Shown here piece after piece: positions 43,984-53,419 of a stretch of DNA of 64,000 bases. The position numbers and the translations under genes were made by a program. The DNA is from Vibrio sp. YMD68. GTDB lineage: Bacteria; Pseudomonadota; Gammaproteobacteria; Enterobacterales; Vibrionaceae. Where the stretch lies: the NCBI RefSeq assembly GCF_029958905.1, contig NZ_CP124615.1:62001-126000 (forward strand), given 5' to 3'. How positions within the stretch are numbered: the stretch's first letter is position 1; each line of letters opens with the position of its first letter. The notes under the pieces are model-generated. The model searched no databases. It saw nothing but the letters and a program-made list of their open reading frames with translations, and was not told where the DNA came from.

Positions 43984-46430
43984 ACATTATTACGATAAGA
44001 AAAAAGCTCCAAGAAAAGCTTATCCCAGAACATTTAAGAGCTGCTGGGATTGTACCCGTGCTTGCGTACTCAGAAGATGATTATACCTTCTTGATGGATG
44101 ACAAAAGTATTGGCTTTGGTTTCTACTGCCATCCTCTGTGCGGGGCTGACGAAAAGATTCAAGAGCGTGTTAATGGTTTTATGAACCAGGAATACCCGGC
44201 CAAAACCACCATGCAGTTTATCTTGTTTCGATCTCCTGACTTAAACCATGAAATGTATCGAATGATGGGGTTACGTGATGGTTACAGAGATGATCTGTTG
44301 ACCTCTTCAATCGAGCAGCGAATGGAGTTTCTTCAAAAACATACGACCGAGAGAATGGTTGCCAAATGTAAGAAAGGAACATTTGATCTTGGTCTAATCC
44401 ACGACCTAAAACTGTTCGTCACCGTAAAAGTGCCCATCAAACATGCCAATGAACCGTCTCAGGAAGAACTAGACTCTCTGGCAAACCTACGGACTAAAGT
44501 TGAGTCTTCACTAAGAACGATTGGTGTTCACCCTGTCCCCTTAACTGCTGTCGGTTACATCAGAACAATGAATACCATGCTCAATTGGGGGCCTGAGGCA
44601 TCATGGCGAACAGATGGTTGCGATTGGGAAACAGACAAGCCCATTTGTGAGCAAATTTTTGATTACGGCACAGATTTGGAAGTTGATAAGAGCGGTCTAC
44701 GTTTAGGCGATTATCACGTTAAGGTTATGTCTGCGAAGAAAATGCCCGACTCTTTCTATTTCGGTGATGCAATCACCTTTGTTGGGGATCTTAGTGGGGG
44801 CAACTCAGCTATTCGTGAAAACTACATGGTCGTGACAAACCTGTTTTTCCCAGAGGTTGAAAACACCAAGAATGCACTTGAAAGAAAACGTCAGTTTACA
44901 GTAAACCAAGCATACGGGCCTATGCTGAAATTTGTTCCAGTACTTGCTGACAAAAAGCATGACTTTGATGTTTTGTATGAGTCATTAAAAGAAGGCTCAA
45001 AACCTGTCCGTGTAAGTTACTCATTGGTGCTTTTTGCTCCTACAGCTGAACGCGCTCAAGCAGCAGCAACAGCGGCGCGTAACATCTGGCGCGAGAACCG
45101 CTTCGAGATGATGGAAGACAAATTTATCTCGTTACCAATGTTTATCAATTGCTTGCCATTCTGTACCGACCGAAAAGCCGTAAAAGATCTGTTTCGTTAT
45201 AAAACCATGACCACTGAACAGGCATCAGTTCTATTACCGGTATTTGGCGAGTGGAAAGGGACTGGCACTTTCCACTCTGCATTGATTTCTCGTAACGGAC
45301 AGCTAATGAGCTTGTCTTTGCATGATAGCGACACGAACAAAAACTTAGTGGTCGCAGCGGAATCTGGATCGGGTAAAAGTTTCCTTACCAACGAATTGAT
45401 ATTCAGTTACTTGTCTGAGGGGGCTCAAGTTTGGGTTATAGACGCAGGTAAGTCATACAAAGATCTGTGTGAACTGCTGAAAGGGGACTTTGTGCATTTC
45501 GCCGAAGGCTCCAACATTTGTTTGAACCCATTTGAACTGATCACGAACTGGAAAGAAGAAGAGGATGGTGTTGTCTCTATCGTCAAAGCTATGGCATCCG
45601 AGAAAGGCTTGTTGGATGAATACCAACTCGCAGGTTTAAAGCAAATTATGAACGAGCTCTGGGAAGTTATTGGCCGTGATATGACTGTAGACCACATCGC
45701 CGATAAGTGTTGTGAGTCTGATGAGCAACGAATTAAAGACATCGGTCAACAGCTATATGCATTCACATCAAAGGGTAGTTACGGTAGCTACTTCTCCGGT
45801 TCGAATAACGTTAACTTCCAAAACCGTTTTACAGTCCTGGAGCTTGATGAGCTACAAGGCCGCAAGCATTTACGTCAGGTTGTTTTGCTGCAAATGATTT
45901 ACCAGATTCAGCAGGAAATGTTCCTCGGTGAACGTAACCGTAAAAAAGTCGTCATCATTGATGAAGCATGGGATCTGCTTAAAGAGGGTGAAGTTAGTAC
46001 ATTTATGGAACACCAATACCGTAAGGCAAGGAAGTACGGTGGAAGTATCGGTATTTGTACTCAGTCGATCAACGACTTGTATGAAAACCCTGTGGGTCGC
46101 GCTATTGCTGAGAACTCGGCATCCATGTACCTACTTGGTCAGACAGAAGAGTCAGTAGAATCCGTAAAACGAAGTGGCCGTCTGTCTCTTTCCGAAGGTG
46201 GTTTCCATACCCTAAAAACTGTTCACACCATTCTAGGTGCTTATTCAGAAATCTTCATTAAATCAAAAGCTGGCATTGGTGTTGGCCGTTTGGTTGTGGG
46301 TGATTTCCAAAAACTACTTTATTCAACAGACCCGGATGACATCCGAGATATCAATAAGTATGTAGATCAGGGCTTAAATATCACTGACGCAATACGTCAA
46401 GTAATGCATCAACGTGGCATGGCCGCATAA
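43980..46430 (+). CDS. traC: T4SS ATPase TraC
   Basis: An 816-residue VirB4-family ATPase that powers pilus assembly at the inner membrane. Walker A AESGSGKSF is near residues 460-468, Walker B KVVIIDEAWDLL near 657-668, and a CTQSINDLYENP motif follows near 697. The N-terminal half is the usual VirB4 docking region. Full length, intact. Overlaps dsbC by four bases. Confidence 0.94.
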   Translation: MNIITIRKKLQEKLIPEHLRAAGIVPVLAYSEDDYTFLMDDKSIGFGFYCHPLCGADEKIQERVNGFMNQEYPAKTTMQFILFRSPDLNHEMYRMMGLRDGYRDDLLTSSIEQRMEFLQKHTTERMVAKCKKGTFDLGLIHDLKLFVTVKVPIKHANEPSQEELDSLANLRTKVESSLRTIGVHPVPLTAVGYIRTMNTMLNWGPEASWRTDGCDWETDKPICEQIFDYGTDLEVDKSGLRLGDYHVKVMSAKKMPDSFYFGDAITFVGDLSGGNSAIRENYMVVTNLFFPEVENTKNALERKRQFTVNQAYGPMLKFVPVLADKKHDFDVLYESLKEGSKPVRVSYSLVLFAPTAERAQAAATAARNIWRENRFEMMEDKFISLPMFINCLPFCTDRKAVKDLFRYKTMTTEQASVLLPVFGEWKGTGTFHSALISRNGQLMSLSLHDSDTNKNLVVAAESGSGKSFLTNELIFSYLSEGAQVWVIDAGKSYKDLCELLKGDFVHFAEGSNICLNPFELITNWKEEEDGVVSIVKAMASEKGLLDEYQLAGLKQIMNELWEVIGRDMTVDHIADKCCESDEQRIKDIGQQLYAFTSKGSYGSYFSGSNNVNFQNRFTVLELDELQGRKHLRQVVLLQMIYQIQQEMFLGERNRKKVVIIDEAWDLLKEGEVSTFMEHQYRKARKYGGSIGICTQSINDLYENPVGRAIAENSASMYLLGQTEESVESVKRSGRLSLSEGGFHTLKTVHTILGAYSEIFIKSKAGIGVGRLVVGDFQKLLYSTDPDDIRDINKYVDQGLNITDAIRQVMHQRGMAA

Positions 46431-46444
46431 CTAAAAAGGAAAGG

Positions 46445-46768
46445 ATGATGAACTTTAAATCAATTTTAATTGCGGCGTTGTTAGGTGCAGCTGGTGGATT
46501 TGGTGGTTCTTATTACTTCATGGTCAAAGAAACCGCAGCACTTCATGACCGATTAGCGTTAACGCCTCCAGTAGTTGTTGTGGATTTCACGAAAATTGCG
46601 AGCTCATACCCATCCGGAGCTGATGAGGCTGAGATCGAACAATTGATGCTTAGAACAAACAACGCAATCTTCAAACTCAAAGAAGCGGGGTACTTGATTA
46701 TTGATGGTGCCGCTACTTTAGGTGCCCCTGAGGATATTTATTTACCTTCGGAGGTAATACTGGAATGA
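46445..46768 (+). CDS. TrbI-like F-type pilus protein
   Basis: A 107-residue bitopic protein: N-terminal membrane helix (about residues 5-25), then VVVVDFTKIASSY and IIDGAATLGAPEDIYLPSEVI, the end pattern of F-type TrbI proteins that modulate pilus extension and retraction. AAGGA precedes ATG 46445. It overlaps the peptidase gene by four bases. Confidence 0.65.
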   Translation: MMNFKSILIAALLGAAGGFGGSYYFMVKETAALHDRLALTPPVVVVDFTKIASSYPSGADEAEIEQLMLRTNNAIFKLKEAGYLIIDGAATLGAPEDIYLPSEVILE

Positions 46769-47280
46769 AGCTCATTGTTAGAAAAGAATCTTGGAAGCGA
46801 TTTGCTTTAAAGGCTGCAATTGTACTTGCTCTTCTTTGGGTTGCTGGGACGTCCTTTGCGGGACGTTACCGAATCGGTTATGACCCTCAATTAGAGCGGT
46901 GTTTACCTAATCATTCTGTCTACCTTATCGACCTAAAAGATAAAGAACTCCATCGAGATGCTATTTACGCCTTTTCAGCAAAGGGTATGGAGCCACTTTA
47001 TGATGATGGAACAAGGATGTTAAAAGTCCTTTCCGGGATGCCAGGCGATACTGTTGAAGTCAATAAAAACTGGGAAGTTGTAGTGAACGGAGAGGTTAAA
47101 CAAGTAGGGTTACAACTGGCTAATAAGTTGAATGTTCCTGCTAGTCATTTCTTTGGGAAAGGTGTTCTTCCAGAGAAACATTATTGGTTTCTCGGGGAAA
47201 GTATATCGAGTTTTGATTCACGCTATTGGGGAGCTGTAAAAGATGAGCAAATCATTGGCCGCGCATATCCGCTTTTCTAA
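46765..47280 (+). CDS. TraF/TrhF S26-family signal peptidase-like protein
   Basis: A 171-residue membrane-anchored protein (helix about residues 13-28) of the S26 family that processes pilin or other transfer proteins. The catalytic lysine motif MLKVLSGMPGD puts Lys87 in place. At the usual nucleophile region (SxPxG) the sequence is ERCLPNHS, so Cys46 occupies the Ser position, with Ser51 nearby. Whether Cys46 acts as the nucleophile is unknown. Overlaps both neighbours. Confidence 0.8.
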   Translation: MKLIVRKESWKRFALKAAIVLALLWVAGTSFAGRYRIGYDPQLERCLPNHSVYLIDLKDKELHRDAIYAFSAKGMEPLYDDGTRMLKVLSGMPGDTVEVNKNWEVVVNGEVKQVGLQLANKLNVPASHFFGKGVLPEKHYWFLGESISSFDSRYWGAVKDEQIIGRAYPLF

Positions 47281-48511
47281 ATTGTCTGTATTAGTTGCGG
47301 CCCTCATTTCAAGTTCTGTTTTTGCTAGTAACAGTCCTCTAACTAGCGAGGATATGGCTATCATCGAGCAAGGAAGGGAGTTGGCAGAGAAGGCTCGACA
47401 AATGGAAGAGCTTCCTGATTGGGCGAAGAATACAAATTTAGATCAAGCTCAGGTAGAGGCGCGTCAGTTTTTCCAACAACTACAAGAATCAGACCCCACG
47501 CTGAAAGCAATGGCGGAGAGGCAGGCCGAAAAAAATGTCTATACAGGGCACTCAACTCTTATTTTTGCATCTTACTCATTGGGAAAAGAAGGGCTGAAAG
47601 ACGTACTTGATACGGCATCAGGTGAAGATGATGTGGTAGTTGTTTTCCGTGGAATTCCGGATGGTATGAGCATTGGTGATGGCATCAAAGCTGTTCAAAA
47701 ATTAGCTGAGCAAATGGACCCAGTGCCTAATGTCGTTATCAACTCTGTTTTGTTCCAAAAACATAATGTCACGTCAGTACCAACGATAGTCTTGCTTGAA
47801 GAAGAAACTAAGCCTGGACACGATCCCAAAGAACTCGCAAAAGTTACAGGTTTATCGACGCTGGAGTGGATAAGAAAAGAGGTGGATGCTGGTGAGTCTG
47901 GCGACTTCGGAGTTCGAGGCCCAGCAGTTGAAATTGCGGAGCAAGACTTTATCGAGAGAGCTAAAGCTCAACTAGCGGGTATTGACTGGGAAGAAAAGAA
48001 AGATCAGGCAGTAAAGCGGTTTTGGCATAACCAGCAGTTCAACGAAAGACCACGGGCACCACGATATCGAGAGCGATTGCTTGATCCAAGCATATACCTA
48101 TCGAAGGACATAAGTACTGCTGAGGGAGTTGTGTTTGCTCGTAAAGGTGAGGTTATAAATCCACTTTGCGCTCACGGCGAAGAGTGTAAGCCGGGAACTC
48201 GTCAGTTTACTCAGGCCGTTATCATTTTCGACCCTTTAGATAAAAAGCAAATGGAACTGTTGGCTGAAATTGTCCCTAAAGTGAAGCAAGAACGTGGGGT
48301 GCAAAGAGTCACATATATTGCTACTCAGTTTGAGCGCGATAGTGGTTGGGATTCATACAAACACGTTACGGACACAGTTGACGCTCCTGTTTATCTGCTT
48401 ACGCCGGATGTAGTTAATCGCTTCCAAGTCGAGTACACGCCAACAGTGATTACGGCTAAAGGGAATAACTTTTTGGTAAGGGAATTTGATGTTAAGGAGG
48501 CTGTGGAATGA
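47243..48511 (+). CDS. traW: TrbC-TraW fusion, pilus assembly protein
   Basis: A 422-residue exported protein with a signal peptide to about residue 29. Residues 95-215 have the TrbC thioredoxin-like pattern (STLIFASYSLGKEGLKDVLDTAS, VVVVFRGIPDGMS, VTSVPTIVLL). Residues 265-420 match TraW (YLSKDISTAEGVVFARKGEVINPL...). The two are separate genes in F but fused in SXT/IncA/C-type systems. It overlaps the peptidase gene by 38 bp and the EAL gene by four. Confidence 0.88.
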   Translation: MSKSLAAHIRFSKLSVLVAALISSSVFASNSPLTSEDMAIIEQGRELAEKARQMEELPDWAKNTNLDQAQVEARQFFQQLQESDPTLKAMAERQAEKNVYTGHSTLIFASYSLGKEGLKDVLDTASGEDDVVVVFRGIPDGMSIGDGIKAVQKLAEQMDPVPNVVINSVLFQKHNVTSVPTIVLLEEETKPGHDPKELAKVTGLSTLEWIRKEVDAGESGDFGVRGPAVEIAEQDFIERAKAQLAGIDWEEKKDQAVKRFWHNQQFNERPRAPRYRERLLDPSIYLSKDISTAEGVVFARKGEVINPLCAHGEECKPGTRQFTQAVIIFDPLDKKQMELLAEIVPKVKQERGVQRVTYIATQFERDSGWDSYKHVTDTVDAPVYLLTPDVVNRFQVEYTPTVITAKGNNFLVREFDVKEAVE

Positions 48512-49212
48512 ACCTGATCCCTGCATTTCAGACGATTACCTCAAATGGTAGCAATACTGTTGGAGCAGAAGTACTTTCTAGATGGCACCATCAAGGTCAA
48601 GTCTATGGCCCAGCAGACCACAAAACACCGATTAATTGGGGTATGGTGGATTTAGAGATAATGAAATCTCTGATTCCCCTTGTCCCTGTTATCGAAAGGC
48701 TTTACCCCAGTATTTTTATTAACGTATCGCCACAGACATTGAGCTTTTCAGACATACGAATGAAGTGGTTCAAATTGTTGAAAGAGCTTACAGATAAAGC
48801 CCCATTCCAAGTAGTTATAGAAATCACGGAAAAGGTAACACCAGAACAGTTGGATAACGCATGGTCCTTACTTAGTCAGTTCAATGTTGCTTTAGCTATG
48901 GATGACTTTGGAGAAGATCACTCATCAGTTAGTCGCCTAACATCTTACTCTTGGCAATTTTGCAAAGTTGAAATAGGACAATTGAAGGGTTTGGCAGGTA
49001 ACGCGGCGGTTCAGTATTGTCGTCTTAACAACATAACACCGATTGCAGAACGAGTTGAAAGTGTAGCTCAATCAGAAGTGGCAAAACTTCTTGGATTAGA
49101 GTGGCAGCAAGGTTTTTTGCATGGCAAACCCGTCACGTTCGACCTTGAAGTGAACTCATTAATAAAACAAGCACAAGTATCTGAGCCAGTTAGAGTTGGA
49201 GTTATGTCGTGA
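48508..49212 (+). CDS. EAL-domain protein inside the transfer operon
   Basis: A 234-residue protein made up almost wholly of one EAL domain, the c-di-GMP phosphodiesterase fold. The core catalytic positions are visible: Glu21 (EVL), Asn72 (INVS), Glu105 (EITE), Asp132-Asp133 (DDFG), Lys153 (CKVE), Glu181/Glu184 (ERVE) and Gln201 (QQGF). Loop 6 is altered (DDFGEDHSS in place of DDFGTGYSS) and the KxD motif reads KVE, so activity may be reduced. No signal peptide, so it is cytosolic. It overlaps traW and traU by four bases each and is fully embedded in the pilus operon. Confidence 0.85.
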   Translation: MNLIPAFQTITSNGSNTVGAEVLSRWHHQGQVYGPADHKTPINWGMVDLEIMKSLIPLVPVIERLYPSIFINVSPQTLSFSDIRMKWFKLLKELTDKAPFQVVIEITEKVTPEQLDNAWSLLSQFNVALAMDDFGEDHSSVSRLTSYSWQFCKVEIGQLKGLAGNAAVQYCRLNNITPIAERVESVAQSEVAKLLGLEWQQGFLHGKPVTFDLEVNSLIKQAQVSEPVRVGVMS

Positions 49213-50216
49213 ATAAAATATTGAAATCAATTTTATTAGTGGCCCTACTTGCCTTGGCGGGGACTGCTAAAGCTGATCCAGGATGCCAGAATGCAGAAGT
49301 CATTGGCCCTAAACTTTTTACTGATATCTGTTGGTCATGCATATTTCCGATTCGAGTGGCAGGGGCAACAATGAGCGGAGGTGGTGGTTCTTATCCGTCT
49401 GATGCAGTTGGGAGCCCTTTGTGTGCTTGCCAAGATAACAATGGGATACCACGACCAGGTGTAACTACGTCAATGTGGGAACCTGCTCGTTTGGTTGAAT
49501 TTCAACGAGTTCCAGGGTGCTCTTCTGTGCTTAATGGAACTAGATTCCCCTTTGACAGAACGTTCCAAGGTCATCATGGAGAAGGAACGATGGACGGTGG
49601 TGATGGCTCATTTATGCATTATCACTTTTACGCCTTTCCTCTTATGACAATGTTGGAACTGTTCGTGAAGAAGACCTGCAATGCTGATGGTTACTCTGAT
49701 TTAGATATTATGTACCTGTCCGAGTTAGACCCTACTTGGAACTCTGATGAACTTGCATTTTTTACTAATCCCGAAGCTGCTGCTGTCGCTAATCCTATAG
49801 CAGCGGCAGCATGTACAGCTGACGCTGCGGCTGCGAGTATTGGTAAGCCTCTCAAGCAGTTGTTTTGGTGTGCAGGTAGTTGGGGGTCAATTTACCCTTT
49901 AAGTGGAAACCAAAATGGTGGAAAAGGGGTGATCAAAGACAGTAGTCTACTTGCAACCCGTGTTCTAACAGCTTTGCATCGTCGAGGTTTGTCATGGAAG
50001 ACGATGGGTTCTGATGCAATGTGTAATGGTGTCATAAGCCCAACATTACCCAAAACACAATACAAATTTACCTTATTGCATCCAGTCGCAGAAACAAATT
50101 CTTCACATGTTATCGGAGAGTCAACGTTAACGTGGGGGATAGGGAAAACAATTCCAGCAATAGGTCAAGATCCTATTTACACGATATGGCGCTGGAATGA
50201 TTGTTGTAATAACTAA
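49209..50216 (+). CDS. traU: conjugal transfer protein TraU
   Basis: A 335-residue periplasmic protein with signal peptide MNKILKSILLVALLALAGTAKA. Cysteine-rich (about 14 Cys), with FTDICWSCIFPIRVAG near 36-52, the typical TraU N-terminus. Required for DNA transfer and mating-pair stability. Starts at GTG 49209, overlapping the EAL-gene stop. Disulfides probably formed by the linked DsbC. Confidence 0.92.
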   Translation: MNKILKSILLVALLALAGTAKADPGCQNAEVIGPKLFTDICWSCIFPIRVAGATMSGGGGSYPSDAVGSPLCACQDNNGIPRPGVTTSMWEPARLVEFQRVPGCSSVLNGTRFPFDRTFQGHHGEGTMDGGDGSFMHYHFYAFPLMTMLELFVKKTCNADGYSDLDIMYLSELDPTWNSDELAFFTNPEAAAVANPIAAAACTADAAAASIGKPLKQLFWCAGSWGSIYPLSGNQNGGKGVIKDSSLLATRVLTALHRRGLSWKTMGSDAMCNGVISPTLPKTQYKFTLLHPVAETNSSHVIGESTLTWGIGKTIPAIGQDPIYTIWRWNDCCNN

Positions 50217-50243
50217 AGCTCAAGAAAGAAATCACTAATAACT

Positions 50244-50267
50244 AGCCCCGTTTTGGGGCTTTTTCTT
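50244..50267 (+). terminator. terminator after traU
   Basis: AGCCCC-gtttt-GGGGCT stem followed by TTTTTC. Confidence 0.8.
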
Positions 50268-50310
50268 TATATGGAGGACATGAGCAGCGTAGGTAAACGA
50301 CCCCAGTGTT

Positions 50311-50363
50311 GTCCAAAATGGACAGTTCCACAGTCTAAAGAAACTCGGTCGGGCGACTATCAT
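50311..50363 (+). promoter_or_regulatory. activator box plus -10 (copy 8), upstream of traN
   Basis: GTCC-AAAAT-GGAC-AGTTCCACAG with TATCAT at 50358-50363, 47 bp after the box start. Confidence 0.7.
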
Positions 50364-50411
50364 GGCGATATATGTTGAGGGGTAATAAGAACGGGTTACA
50401 GGAATAAAGTA

Positions 50412-53192
50412 ATGAGAAATTATACAAGGTTGATGAGGGCTGTCGCTTCTCTGCTAATAGTGACAACCCCTTTCTTGCCGATACATGCCTATGCTAACGG
50501 CAATAGCGCTAGTGAGGCAGGACGAGAAGCGCAAGTTTTAGCAAATGATTTAGTGTCTTCGTTCAAGTCCGCTCCAGGAGGAGTTAACAACGGAAATATT
50601 AGTTTTCCAACACTTGAAAATGGTCAATTTCAAAATGGTGGTGGAACTATAAATGTAAATGATTTATTTCCGGGTACAAGCAGCTCCAATAGTGACCCTT
50701 CAAGTTATTACTTCCCAGATGGAAACCCGAACTTAGGTGAACTAGAAGGTGTCTATAATGACAACAATGGTATGGATTCTATTGGTGGTAATGCAAAAAG
50801 CTCTCTATGGAGTGATGCTAATAGTGGGAGCCCCACCATATCAGGAGCAGCCTACAAAGTTCTCTTGGATGCAACAAACCAATCAAAGCCTGATTTCAGC
50901 AATGACCCCTTGATGAACCTTAGTAAGAAAACCTATGAAGACATTGATGTGATATCAGAAGGTTTTGGTGATTGTTCTGCTGAAACAATCATTAACAACA
51001 ATACAATTAAAACGCATATACCAGATTATAGAACTTGTGAAAGGGTTACGGATAAAAGTGCCGATTGTGAAGTGTTGCATGAGTATGACGCTGAAATCAT
51101 AAAATACCATGATGGCCCATTTAACATTAAGCCGTGTGGGGATGATTGTATTGAACTTTGGATCGGTAAAGTTGGCGATAACTACTGGTCAGGCTGGTGT
51201 ACAATCTATGAGCAGGCAACACAGGTTAGAGTTGATAATCCTGATGCAATCATTTCAGCGACACTAGAATATGCTAAGTGGGATGACTATATGCAAGTAT
51301 TAGTAGGTCCTCCTGGCAGTGAAAACAAAGTATGGCAAGGTCCGAATAGTAACTTCCCCCCAGAAACTCCCGGTGCATGTGAGCTAAGTACAAGTTGGCA
51401 AACTAACCCCAACACTGATGTGACGTCTCACTTTAAAAACACAAAACCAGGCGATGTGGTTAGTTTTAAAATCAGAGTTTCTGTTGCTGGTAATGGTGAA
51501 GGTTTTGGTCGGATAAAAATTAAGTACGATCGTTCAAAAGCAGTATTCAAAGACACATGGACCCCGCAGAGTTGTCTCGATGCAGCTGTAGGTATCCGAG
51601 ATGGTTTTGCTTCTGGTCAATTCTCTTGTATTGAGCAACCATCTGATGTAAATGCGTCTGGTTGTGTAGTAAAAAATGGATTTAAAGTTTGCGAGGACAT
51701 GTTGAGTGAGCCTCCTTTGCCTGGGATACCTAAGTTATGCACAAAAGTCAGAGTAAAAGCTGACTATGACTTCTACAAGGGGCAAATGGAGTGTTGGACT
51801 GACCCACAAGGAGAAATACAGTGCCCAAATAATCAAGGTGGCAACCTTGATTCATGTAAGGTTCTGGAAGATAACCCGCAGTGCGGTTTTGTTAGTTCTA
51901 AGTGTGTGGAAGGTGCTCAGGGAAGTTCAGGAACATGTTATGTGCAAGAAGATACCTTTGATTGCGGGACGGATGTTGATGTACCGACTTTAGACAAAGA
52001 AACAAACTTTACATGTGGTGGGCCAATAAAATGCATGGGTGACGAGTGCTTAGACGTTAATAAGACACAAAGTACCGACTTTGCCAGAGCTGCCGCACTG
52101 CTGAATGCTGCTCAGTTTATGACACAAGATATGGCGTGTACTGGTACTGATGGTAACGATAACCCAACAGGTACAGAAAACGTTATTTGTAAGGCTTTTG
52201 GTGGCGATCCAGGTGAATGTAAAAAAGCTGTTGGGGGGGCTCAGGATTGTTGTGAGAAACCAAGCGGCCTATCTATGGGAGACTATCTGACTCTTATGAT
52301 GTCAGTTCCTAAACTGGATGGTGCCATTATGTCACTGGATAACGGCAGTGCAATTAAAGGTGCTTATCAAGCCATCCGTGATCCAGCGATTAGTGGTTGG
52401 ACCGAAATCACCAAGCCGTTCACTTCATATATTGAGAACATTACAGGTGCGATTGACAACTTTACTAAACCAATCACTGACTTGGCAAAAGAGGCAATTC
52501 AGGCTCTCAAAGATGAAATCACCAAAATAACCAGTAAAGCTCTAGGAAATGCATCTGCATCAGGAAGCGCTGGTGTACCAGCTGGCGCATCGGAAGGTAT
52601 GATGGAGCAAATGGTAGGGCAACAGGCAGCGAGTGTACTAAGTGGTATTATGGCCGCGTATACCGCTTATGTTGTGGCTATGATGATCATTCAAATAGTT
52701 TGGAAGTGTGAAGAAGAAGAGTTTGAATTGAATGCAAAAAGAGCATTGAATAGCTGCACTAAGGTTGGTTCATATTGCAAATCCAAAGTGCTGGGAGCAT
52801 GTATCGAAAAACGCGAAGCATACTGCTGTTTTAGCTCTCCACTATCACGAATTATTCAGGAGCAAGTAAGACCTCAGTTAGGAATGAACTTCGGCCCTGC
52901 AAAAGCTCCTCAGTGCGATGGTATTCCACTGGATCGTTTATCTGAGATTGACTGGACACAGGTAAATCTGGATGAATGGTTAGCTTTGCTGAGAGTTAAT
53001 GGTCACTTTGACGATCCTGCTGGTATGACTTTAGACCGCCTTACTGGATCTGGTAGTGCGTTTAATGTTGATGGAACTCGACTTAATGCTCAAGAGCGAG
53101 CTGAGGAGAGATTGAAGGGATCTGATCTCGATAAAACAAGAAAAGATGCGGGAGACTCCATCCTTCCAGATACAGGTGCTCCAGGTTATTAA
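50412..53192 (+). CDS. traN: mating-pair stabilisation protein TraN
   Basis: A 926-residue outer-membrane adhesin with signal peptide (about residues 1-29). A variable, Asn/Ser/Gly-rich N-terminal third is followed by a cysteine-rich core (about residues 190-620, more than 30 Cys) and a C-terminal TraN domain with KCEEEEFELNAKRALNSCTKVGSYC near 765-795 and CCFSSPLSRIIQEQVRPQL near 810-830. A hydrophobic stretch (about 735-765) precedes the last domain. TraN binds recipient outer-membrane proteins; the variable part probably sets specificity. It has its own promoter and terminator. Confidence 0.92.
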   Translation: MRNYTRLMRAVASLLIVTTPFLPIHAYANGNSASEAGREAQVLANDLVSSFKSAPGGVNNGNISFPTLENGQFQNGGGTINVNDLFPGTSSSNSDPSSYYFPDGNPNLGELEGVYNDNNGMDSIGGNAKSSLWSDANSGSPTISGAAYKVLLDATNQSKPDFSNDPLMNLSKKTYEDIDVISEGFGDCSAETIINNNTIKTHIPDYRTCERVTDKSADCEVLHEYDAEIIKYHDGPFNIKPCGDDCIELWIGKVGDNYWSGWCTIYEQATQVRVDNPDAIISATLEYAKWDDYMQVLVGPPGSENKVWQGPNSNFPPETPGACELSTSWQTNPNTDVTSHFKNTKPGDVVSFKIRVSVAGNGEGFGRIKIKYDRSKAVFKDTWTPQSCLDAAVGIRDGFASGQFSCIEQPSDVNASGCVVKNGFKVCEDMLSEPPLPGIPKLCTKVRVKADYDFYKGQMECWTDPQGEIQCPNNQGGNLDSCKVLEDNPQCGFVSSKCVEGAQGSSGTCYVQEDTFDCGTDVDVPTLDKETNFTCGGPIKCMGDECLDVNKTQSTDFARAAALLNAAQFMTQDMACTGTDGNDNPTGTENVICKAFGGDPGECKKAVGGAQDCCEKPSGLSMGDYLTLMMSVPKLDGAIMSLDNGSAIKGAYQAIRDPAISGWTEITKPFTSYIENITGAIDNFTKPITDLAKEAIQALKDEITKITSKALGNASASGSAGVPAGASEGMMEQMVGQQAASVLSGIMAAYTAYVVAMMIIQIVWKCEEEEFELNAKRALNSCTKVGSYCKSKVLGACIEKREAYCCFSSPLSRIIQEQVRPQLGMNFGPAKAPQCDGIPLDRLSEIDWTQVNLDEWLALLRVNGHFDDPAGMTLDRLTGSGSAFNVDGTRLNAQERAEERLKGSDLDKTRKDAGDSILPDTGAPGY

Positions 53193-53214
53193 AAAGACCA
53201 GTTGTATACACATT

Positions 53215-53244
53215 AAAGGCGCTCCCATTTTGAGCGCCTTTTTT
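53215..53244 (+). terminator. traN terminator
   Basis: AAGGCGCTC / GAGCGCCTT stem followed by a T run. The stretch 53245-53419 that follows holds no gene that I can see. Confidence 0.85.
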
Positions 53245-53419
53245 CTTGTTTGAAATATTCGCTGAACCTGTTAGATTAAATCCATGAGGTTTGAGCGTTT
53301 CCCTCGGCATCCACCAGTGCCAAAACGTGATACCGCAAACCAGTTAACCTGAAACTAATGGCTGTGTTTGCGCGAGGTGGACGTAGCAAAAATTTTAAGC
53401 CAAGTGAAGGGATTAACTT

